DNA of 64,000 nucleotides, from positions 1-64,000 of the forward strand of contig MU863899.1 of NCBI GenBank assembly GCA_033296885.1, in the 5' to 3' direction. Made by a program: the position numbers and the translations under genes. Under the pieces are notes generated by a model. The model did not search any database. It was not told where the DNA came from and saw only the letters and a program-made list of their open reading frames with translations. Source of the stretch: Triangularia verruculosa. Its lineage: Eukaryota > Ascomycota > Sordariomycetes > Sordariales > Podosporaceae. Of this stretch, positions 57,039 through 64,000 are shown one piece after another; position 1 is the stretch's first letter; every line of letters begins with the position of its first letter.

Positions 57039-58201
57039 CTTGGCGGTGTCGGCTCACAAGGAGACTTTGGGTTAATTTGGGTGGTATTTGTTATCTGTAA
57101 ACAGTATCGTGTGAGCAGATAGATAAGCAGCAAAAAGGCGCGAAATTCAGATGCAGAGCTGAGAGCGTTGACGAGATCGGGAGGGACGATGTTGGATGCG
57201 ATACAAAGGAAGCCGGGAGGCAAAAAGGTATAAAGCTGACTGATGGTCTGAGGACAGATATGGCAGAGCGTTCCAGGAGGTCGAGTCGGGCTTCCAGGCT
57301 TCCAACCAACAGCTTCGATGTCCCAGATGCGTGCACAGCGGAAGCGACTAGTCGTCGAGTGACGTGACGACAGCAGTGTCGAATTGGCCAGCAGCACGGG
57401 TTTTTAGATGGGCCAAGAGCCGCCGGGAGCAGTTGTCGTGATGATTGGAAGGCAGCGGGCGGCAGGCCGAGGCAGAAAGCCGATGCCGCGATGGGGTCGA
57501 GCTCCTTTCTCCCTCTCCCTCTCTCTCTCTTGTGGTACGGAATAGAAAATGACTTACTATTCAAGGCAGTCCTCGAATATGGATGGAGATGGCGACGCGG
57601 TTGTTTACCGTCGCGATGGGTGCTGGCTATGATGCTATGATGGCGGTGTGGGAAGGGAAAGTCTTTGGGGGGAACGGTTTGGATTTTGAAAGTTGTTCTT
57701 GGGCTGGGCTGAGCCGGGCACGGGGCATGCAGCCAGTCCAGGGAACGCCAGTGCTGTCTTGCCCCTCTGGCGGTGCAGAACCCAGGGGACTTGGTTGCAA
57801 AGGGTTAGGGGCGACGCACGGGCGCTCTGCGTGAATACCCACTGGCAACCTTATCGTCAGCCCCTTTTAGGCACACCACCAGCGGCGGTACCGAGTACTT
57901 TGAATGTACAGTACCTGGAACAATATTGGACCGTCGACCTCTAGTTTTTTTCACAGGCCAACACCCGACCCCAACCCTGGAGACTGGAGCAGCAAGGGAC
58001 CCTGTCACTTGCTGTTGTCGGCTTGGCCTGCCAGGAGGAGCCAGCCAGCCAGAATCGCCAAGGTGTCCATTGAGACCAAGTCCCGTCCGTCAGAAAGAAG
58101 CCAGCACCGCGAAAATCCAGGGTGAAGCTCTAATTAACTAACCGTTTGTGAGTCCTTCCACGTCATCATCACCACCGCTACCACCATCACACATACGCAC
58201 A
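57039..58201. promoter_or_regulatory. shared arf1/emp24 divergent promoter region
   Basis: The 1.16 kb separates the two start codons. The arf1 leader with its candidate 463-nt intron (57095-57557) occupies the left part, so the promoters themselves are probably between about 57560 and 58150. No clear TATA or UPR element could be read with confidence. Confidence 0.5.
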
Positions 58202-58872
58202 ATGTTTCTGCGCACGGCAGCCAAGCTGCTGCTCTCAGCCAGCGTGCTGGTGAGCTCGGCTATCGCACACAACATCCAACTCCCAGCCCACGGCCGCGAA
58301 TGCTTCCACGAGAACCTGCACCGCGATGACAGGATGACAGTCACTTTCCAGGTTGGCGACAGGGAATTCGGAAGCGCTGGCAATCTCGATATCGATTTCT
58401 GGGTATGTCTCGGTCTCCAATTGGCAAAAGGGATGCTTGCTTATATCCCTTACAACAGATCACCAACCCTGCCGGTGGATTCGAGATCAACGAAAAGTCC
58501 ATCTCCAACGGCGACTTCTCCTTCGAGGCCAAGCACGACGGCAAGTACCTGTACTGCTTCGGCAACGAGCACTGGGGCGCCCACTCCAAGGAGGTCTCGT
58601 TCAACGTCCACGGCATCGTCTACGTCTCCGAGGCCGACGCCCCCCAGGACCCCCTCGAGGTGGAGGTGCGCAAGCTGTCCGAGATGCTGGAGCGGGTGAA
58701 GGATGAGCAGGGTTATATCGTTGTTCGCGAGCGCACCCACCGTAACACGGCTGAGAGCACCAACAGCAGAGTCAAGTGGTGGAACACGTTTGTCATCGCC
58801 ATTGTCGTTGCCCAGAGCGTCTTCCAGGTCTGGTGGCTCAGGAGGTTCTTTGAGGTCAAGCGGGTTGTTTGA
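58202..58872 (+). CDS. emp24: p24-family cargo receptor Emp24 (p24-beta)
   Basis: Two exons, 58202-58402 and 58459-58872; 204 residues. Emp24 with Erv25 and Erp proteins loads GPI-anchored cargo into COPII vesicles and cycles between ER and Golgi. A signal peptide covers about 1-22 (LLLSASVLVSSAIA). The GOLD domain follows with its disulfide pair in ECFHENL and LYCFGNEHWG, and with GNLDIDFW at the exon junction (ITNPAGG continues it). A coiled-coil segment (EVEVRKLSEMLERVKDEQ) and RERTHRNTAEST precede the single membrane helix (FVIAIVVAQSVFQVWWL). The cytosolic tail RRFFEVKRVV carries the diphenylalanine coat-binding motif and the terminal V residues of the Emp24 group. Arf1 next door acts on the COPI step that returns these receptors. 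Confidence 0.95.
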
Positions 58873-59285
58873 GGAAGATATCCATATTTTGGGCGCAGGA
58901 TCGGGCGGTGCGGAATACGAAAATGGATTCAGGGGTAATTTTGTCTTTGGGCGTACTCATGAAGTGTATCACTTTGAAGCCTGGATGCTTTGTAGATGCA
59001 TATATCATGATAATTGGGAATTTACCAATTCGTTTTGCGTAGACGGCAAGCACATTCTCAGCACACATTCAACCAAATATTGACAGTTCATATACAACAG
59101 ATCCATTCATCTACTCGTCAACAACCATAAACTTAGCTCATGCGATTCATATGCCAACATAAGCATTTAGTCTTTGCCCCAATTATATACAGACCCCCAC
59201 CCCCCAAACGCCAGTTAAAACCCAACAGTTTAATCAAGAAAGAGAACCACCCTTTGTCTTGTCACATCCAGGAAACAAGCCATCT
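58873..59285. other. convergent spacer, emp24 and DUF3405 gene
   Basis: The 413 bases between two stop codons are A/T-richer than the flanking genes, as expected of overlapping 3' untranslated regions. No gene is visible. Confidence 0.5.
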
Positions 59286-61883
59286 TCAAGCAGAAGGATC
59301 AACCTCCACAAACACCTCATCCTCCTCTTTTCTGTGCTCCTCCACCGGCAACTCCACCTCCTTGACAGGATGAAGCAACATAGGCGGCAAACACATCCTC
59401 CCCTCCCCGCCCCTCATCCCCCCGGGCGTCTTCTCGTCCTTTGTCCCCGTCATATCAACCTCCAGTTCAAACTCCTCTCCCCCATCGTTATTCACCTTGA
59501 GCCCCATCCACCGCCTGTACAAATTCCCCGAAAACCCGGCGTTGTAAAACCAGGTCAGTCCCCGCATGTTGTGCTCTTTATCCCCGTACACCGAGGTCCG
59601 GCCGCCACCGGACGCCCCGTTGCGGCCGCCGTTCAGGACACGCGCGAGGTAATCCGCCGGCCAGGCGCGGTCGACGAAGACGGGGTGGGGAGCGTAGACC
59701 GCTTTCAGCCCGTGGTGCAGCGCGACCGTTGCCGGCCACATCTCGGGGAAGGCGTGGTGCTTCTTGAAGGCCGTCTCCCTGTGCATGAGGAGGAGGAGGC
59801 GGCGGGACATGCGGGAGGCGGTGATGATCTGGGCGCGGCGGGGGAGGCCGGATTTGGTGTTGTAACCCGTGATGTCGCCGGCGAGTTTCCACGAGGTGCC
59901 CTCCGGGTCGAAGATGGGGGACAATGTGATGAGATCGGGCTCTTCGCCGACGCCCCAGGTGTACTTGTCACGCTCGTAAGACGTTGGGGGGACCGGGTCG
60001 TGCTCGTGCTCGAACCAATCCCTGGGGTCTTCTGGACGGAGGGGGCCCCAGATGGAGGTTTCGGTTTGGGGTTTGGTGATGGGGGGAGAGGGGGATTTGT
60101 TCATGGAGGAGGGGAGTTTTTCCCACATGTTATCGGCCGTTACGGTGCCGTGCTCGGTTTGGACGCGGGCCATTTGCTTAAAATCCTCCCAGGAGCCGTG
60201 GACGTAGGGCATGTAGAATCTGCCGTTGCGCTCCCAGAGGCCTTTTCTCGGTTGGGATTTGGACCAGGTTTCGAGTTTGGTTAACAGATCGTAGTAGTGG
60301 CCTGTGTACCGGATGTCCATTTCCCATTGCCAGAAATAGTCGTATTCGGGGTGGTTGTGAGCGAAATATTGCATGGCCATCTGCAGGCCGCGGTAGGAGC
60401 CATGAACGGGAAGGTCGGGGCCGCGGGTGAAGAGGTCGACGATGCCTTGGTAGACGGCGAGCATCTGGGTTTGAGACCAGAGGGTGGCAATGCCGCGGAA
60501 TTCTTCTGGGACCGTCTCGTTGATGCGGGCGCGGTAAGCGTCGTCGTCGGCCCAGACGGGGTTGCGGGCGTCGTTGCGGACTTGGACGAGGAGGTGGACG
60601 TCGTAGCGGCCGCCGGAGGCAAGGGAGAGCTCAGCGATGAGAGCGCGGAGGTTGAGGATGTCTTCTTCTTTCCAGTTGAACTCGTCCCAGCAACGAAGAA
60701 CAACCGCCGTGCGAGGTAAGTCGCTCTGGGGCTTCTTTTCCTGTGTCGTATTTTTCTTAGGCGCCTCCCCATCTCGCGCAGCCAGTTTCCCAGTCTTAAT
60801 CCCATCCCCAATATAAAACCCCGTCGGCGCAGCCTCCTTCCTCACCAACGGCCTAAACCTCCCCGCATTCGCCTCATAACACCGTCTCTGCGCATCCGCC
60901 CAGTCAACCCTCTTGTAATCAACTTCCTGTCCCGCCCCCCAAACCTCCCCCGCCCCCTCCCTCTCCCCATGCTCCCCCACCCCCAAACCCCCCTTCTTAA
61001 TCGAATACCCATACCCATACGGCCCGTACCTCCCAAACCGATCAAAACAGACATCCTCCGGCAGCCCCAACAGCTCATAGCTCCCCAGGATATTATCCGG
61101 AAACCCATCCGGCCTCCCCTCCAGATACCTCACCCCCGGCACCTTCACCTTCTTCCCCCCATCCAACCAGCACTCCTCTATCCCACTCTTGGGCACCACG
61201 CTTCCCCTATGCTCCCCAACAAAATCCTTGCTTTTCGGCACAGCATTTGTGCCAGTAGCAGCATCACTAGCAGCAACCCACTCCTTCTCATCCCCCAACC
61301 TGGGGTACTGCGGCGTGTTCCCCTCCAACCCAACCAAGTTCCTCACCCCGCCGTAGTACCGCGTCAGAAAGTCAAACTGCTCCCACAGCGGCGGGACAGG
61401 CTTCTTCACGGCATCCGTCTTGCCCTCGGATATCCGCTTGTTTTCCAGCTGGCTTGCTCTGATTAGACAAAAGATGAAGATGACGATTGTGGACATCATC
61501 AGGATGCAGAGCCATCTTATCACCTTATTCGGGAGCCGGTAGAGAAACCTCCGGACCGGTCTCCGAGAAGAGGTTGCTGGGGGTTTTCGTCGGGCCGGCA
61601 GCAGCATGTTGGAAGGGGAAGTGCGGCGGGAGCTGTCTGGGGAGGATCCCGGGGAGGAAGAGTAATCGCTGTCGGCTTCAGAGTCGGAGGTGAATTCAGA
61701 GTCGGAATAGCGCTCTTTGGTGGGGGAGCGGAGGGCTCGACTGGATGAGGATGAGGAAGAAGAGGGTTTGTGACGATGTTGTTGATGTCGTGAGGAAGTA
61801 GAAGAGGGGACTTCCTTGTAGAGAGGGAGCTTGGGGTGGTCCCCTCGTGGCCGGAGAGGGTTGAGGGAGGAGAAGAGGCCCAT
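59286..61883 (-). CDS. DUF3405 type II membrane protein
   Basis: Single exon, 865 residues. DUF3405 proteins are large fungal membrane proteins of unknown role with a glycosyltransferase-like feel. The N-terminal 120 residues are Ser-rich and basic (SSSSSSSRALRSPTKE), then a single membrane segment at about 127-148 (IRWLCILMMSTIVIFIFCLI) with basic residues before it, giving type II topology with the body in the lumen. The luminal domain contains the conserved TAVVLRCWDEFNWKEED, GGRYDVHLLVQV, ATLWSQTQMLAVYQG, HNHPEYDYFWQWEMDIRYTG (an acidic DxD-like string EMD) and YMPYVHGSWEDF blocks, with Trp/His/Asp-rich stretches such as EMWPATVALHHGLKAVY. The start MGLFSSLNPLRP is the first ATG. Enzymatic function is inference from topology and the acidic motif only. 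Confidence 0.88.
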   Translation of the reverse strand: MGLFSSLNPLRPRGDHPKLPLYKEVPSSTSSRHQQHRHKPSSSSSSSSRALRSPTKERYSDSEFTSDSEADSDYSSSPGSSPDSSRRTSPSNMLLPARRKPPATSSRRPVRRFLYRLPNKVIRWLCILMMSTIVIFIFCLIRASQLENKRISEGKTDAVKKPVPPLWEQFDFLTRYYGGVRNLVGLEGNTPQYPRLGDEKEWVAASDAATGTNAVPKSKDFVGEHRGSVVPKSGIEECWLDGGKKVKVPGVRYLEGRPDGFPDNILGSYELLGLPEDVCFDRFGRYGPYGYGYSIKKGGLGVGEHGEREGAGEVWGAGQEVDYKRVDWADAQRRCYEANAGRFRPLVRKEAAPTGFYIGDGIKTGKLAARDGEAPKKNTTQEKKPQSDLPRTAVVLRCWDEFNWKEEDILNLRALIAELSLASGGRYDVHLLVQVRNDARNPVWADDDAYRARINETVPEEFRGIATLWSQTQMLAVYQGIVDLFTRGPDLPVHGSYRGLQMAMQYFAHNHPEYDYFWQWEMDIRYTGHYYDLLTKLETWSKSQPRKGLWERNGRFYMPYVHGSWEDFKQMARVQTEHGTVTADNMWEKLPSSMNKSPSPPITKPQTETSIWGPLRPEDPRDWFEHEHDPVPPTSYERDKYTWGVGEEPDLITLSPIFDPEGTSWKLAGDITGYNTKSGLPRRAQIITASRMSRRLLLLMHRETAFKKHHAFPEMWPATVALHHGLKAVYAPHPVFVDRAWPADYLARVLNGGRNGASGGGRTSVYGDKEHNMRGLTWFYNAGFSGNLYRRWMGLKVNNDGGEEFELEVDMTGTKDEKTPGGMRGGEGRMCLPPMLLHPVKEVELPVEEHRKEEDEVFVEVDPSA

Positions 61884-63716
61884 CTTGGGGATGGGTTTTT
61901 AGACTGCGGGACGGGGGGGGGGGGGTGGTTGGTGAGAGTTCTTTAACAAGCGCGAATAGCTTCATAGGTTTGGGCCGGGGATTTACCAGAAAATAGACCA
62001 AAACTGCTAGAGTCCCTCGGTGAGGCTTTGTAATTATGCCGCTCTCACCATGTGATTCTGTTTGTTCAAAAAAAAAAAAAGACAAAAAAATGGAAAGTGT
62101 TGGTGTTGGGCGTTGTTGACACTGCCTGACTCAAAGGTCAACAATGAACGATTGGCAGACTGAGTGGAGGTGGTCAGTCGCTCTAATGATCCAGAACTAT
62201 GGACAACCGACAAAACGTGCATAAGCAGCTTGAATATTTCGGGGACCTGCAGGATGCCTTAAACAAACAATGGATGTGCCATGGCGGGCGGTGTTGTGAC
62301 CCCCGCACTGATTGGCCGTCTGAAGCTGTTGTGAGCATGGCGCGTTGCTTGAGCAACGGGTGTTCAGACAGGGGTTTGGACCTTGGTTTTCGTGGGGTAA
62401 GCGCCGGCCAAGTCTGCTTGGCCTAGTAAACTGACATCACCGGCAGAACAGAGGGGAGTGAAGGGTTTGCTTTGAAGATAATGGCGAAATTTTGTTCATT
62501 ATCTTCAGACGATATTTGGGCTCCCCGAGACATCTCGGTTCCAAAGCAGTGGAAACGCCGCTGCATTCCAGACAGAGCCCATGTCAGCATGGAATCTGTA
62601 GAGAACACAGTGTTCTCATCAAGACTGTGACTCACGGCCACAGCGATAGTTTCAGCTCCAGATTTGCTGGCAAGGTTTAGTGTTATGAAGATAAGATGAA
62701 AGAATGAGATGGAAGTCAATTGCAAGTCGAATACCTGAGATCTGTCTTTTTCGTGTTGTTAAGAGTCATCCATGGTCTGAGCTGGCGGGCCGCTAAGATG
62801 AGCATGTCCACGGTACGGGTTAAAGCCAATGCTCAAAGATTGCAAAACGAGGGTTTCGCTGTGGTGATGATATTTTGAGAACTGATATCTGTCTTTTTTC
62901 CAGAGTGAAAGAGTCATCTTTGTCGGACGGGTGTGGGTGTGTTGGCCCAGGCTGAGCCAGTTTGAAGATGTGGCAAAGCGGATGCGGATAACAAGTCCGA
63001 AGGGTGCACCAAGATTTACGATACCGATCCCCCCCCCCCAAAAAACTGACGAAAAGTGTAGACAACACTGTTGAGTTTTTTAATGTCTTGAAGCATCGTT
63101 ACAGGAGCTTTTGGGGTTGAGAAGCTGGAGTGCTCCTGTACTTCAAGCAGTCATCTCAGGGGTTCGTACCTGATGCGAGCTTGTAAGGCAACGCTGAAAT
63201 TATATCAAGATCCCCGATGGATCTGATAACCATAATTAAATGCAAGTGCCGAGCTAAGCCCTGTACAAATTAGATCCTCACTACCGATCCGCCCACCCTT
63301 CCGGATCCAAACGGCAAGACTCTAATCTAGCCTCGACCCACGTGACTAGGTTCATGGTTTCATACACTGAGCCTCGATGTGTGTGACTCTTTTCTCGTAT
63401 CCTTGGTTTCCAATGAGGAGTATGTGTTCTGTACAGACTTCTCGTCGAGTCCAGCGTCTTCCAACAAGACCGATTGTCAGGTTTATACTTGAGTAGTGCC
63501 ATACTGTGCCATCTTCACGTCGATCTTGACAGACTGTCCTGAGTTGGAAGATGGTTAGCGGTTCTTGGTTATAACAGCTTCAAGCCTCAGACTGTTGTTC
63601 ATCCCACCATCTTCACAGTACCTTGATTGTTTCCCAAGGGATCCCTTCACCAATCTACTTATCCTAAGCAACCACCAATACCTACCCGCAGCCACATCAC
63701 CACAAGCACCACCACC
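61884..63716. promoter_or_regulatory. divergent promoter region, DUF3405 gene and ER Hsp70
   Basis: The 1.8 kb lies between divergently transcribed genes. A G/C run at 61910-61926 sits just before the DUF3405 start. Two partly similar blocks, around 62735-62775 and 62875-62922, both contain ATCTGTCTTTTT and AGAGTCATC, suggesting an old local duplication. No gene supported; a plus-strand frame (62199-62426) lacks signatures. Confidence 0.45.
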
Positions 63717-64000
63717 ATGTTCCTCCGCAGAACCCGAAGAAAAGTCCCCCTAAAACCCCCACACCTCTGCCCGCCCCCAACAAAATCCTCAAGATTCTAC
63801 CGCAAACTCCCCCTCTACCTCACACTCACCTGCCTCTTCCTAGCCCTCTTCATCTGCCCTTTGGCTCTCCTCCCCGTAGCCTCCGCCCAGGATCATCCCA
63901 ATGAAGAGCACTTGTGCGGTACCAACAAAGCCAACGAACAAACCACAGATGGACCAATCATCGGCATCGACCTCGGAACAACTTACTCCTGCGTCGGTGT
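63717..64000 (+). CDS. ER-type Hsp70 (BiP-like), 5' part only
   Basis: The gene runs off the right edge; 94 complete codons are visible from the ATG at 63717. The Hsp70 signature GIDLGTTYSCVGV, with the phosphate-loop-1 DLGTT, is present at about 82-94. Ahead of it is a very basic 30-residue head (RRTRRK, KPP and RFYRK), a hydrophobic segment (about 33-56, LTLTCLFLALFICPLALLPV) ending ASAQ, a good signal-peptidase site, then a 25-residue acidic/polar linker with one Cys (EEHLCGT). An ER signal on an Hsp70 points to the BiP/Kar2 group or the Lhs1 group; the clean DLGTTYSCVGV favours BiP. The usual fungal BiP leader is shorter and lacks this Cys linker, so it may be a second ER Hsp70. A C-terminal HDEL cannot be checked here. 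Confidence 0.85.
   Translation, partial: MFLRRTRRKVPLKPPHLCPPPTKSSRFYRKLPLYLTLTCLFLALFICPLALLPVASAQDHPNEEHLCGTNKANEQTTDGPIIGIDLGTTYSCVG

Noticed and set aside
1..64000. tRNA, 5S rRNA and snRNA genes.
   Set aside because: I looked by eye for B-box (GGTTCGAANCC-like) and 5S internal promoter strings on both strands and found no convincing match; a covariance-model scan would be decisive.

Overview
The window is nuclear DNA of a filamentous ascomycete, most likely a Sordariomycete of the Sordariales type (Podospora, Chaetomium or Neurospora relatives). The reasons are short introns (mostly 50-100 nt, GTRNGT/YAG borders), long intergenic spaces with homopolymer and microsatellite runs, and gene families typical of this group (DUF7492, DUF3405, a Vsb1-type SulP-STAS-cNMP protein, a KipA/Kip2 kinesin). 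The genus is an inference from the look of the proteins; no search was run. I support 18 protein-coding genes, one cut by the right edge. I see no rRNA, tRNA, CRISPR array or intact transposon.

Layout. 0.5-2.1 kb (-): secreted DUF7492 protein with an exposed N-terminal His. 3.9-4.7 kb (-): spliceosomal-type cyclophilin H. 5.1-6.9 kb (-): purine-cytosine permease. 8.8-11.0 kb (-): tRNA-dihydrouridine synthase Dus3, head-to-head with a six-kelch protein at 12.3-14.0 kb (+). 14.9-15.7 kb (-): Rcf2. A 5-kb gene-free stretch leads to the Sfp1-type C2H2 regulator at 20.7-23.0 kb (+). 24.8-25.8 kb (-): unknown multi-pass membrane protein. 27.5-29.3 kb (-): Erg11/CYP51. 30.6-32.5 kb (-): FUT8-like type II glycosyltransferase candidate. 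34.5-36.1 kb (+): SRPK-like kinase. 37.3-40.3 kb (-): Kip2/KipA kinesin. A second 5-kb gene-poor stretch follows, with a CA microsatellite. 45.4-49.1 kb (-): Vsb1-like transporter. 50.5-51.3 kb (-): GINS subunit Psf1, head-to-head with mitochondrial Hsp78 at 52.5-54.9 kb (+). 56.3-57.0 kb (-): ARF GTPase, head-to-head with p24 protein Emp24 at 58.2-58.9 kb (+). 59.3-61.9 kb (-): DUF3405 type II membrane protein. 63.7 kb to the edge (+): an ER-type Hsp70 with an unusual N-terminus.

This is mostly a core, housekeeping chromosome segment (splicing, tRNA modification, sterol synthesis, replication, respiration, trafficking) rather than a secondary-metabolite or mobile island. The only functional grouping I can argue for is the right-hand end, where four neighbours (ARF, Emp24, DUF3405 protein, ER Hsp70) all belong to or enter the secretory pathway. 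I rebuilt exon structures by hand from splice borders, reading-frame continuity and family resemblance; untranslated regions are not defined. The best second-look items are two stop-free introns whose length is a multiple of three (kinase and cyclophilin H), the divergent ER Hsp70 N-terminus, the FUT8-like protein, the His-1 secreted protein, and a recurrent TACCTA/TAGGTA motif confined, as far as I looked, to intergenic DNA.
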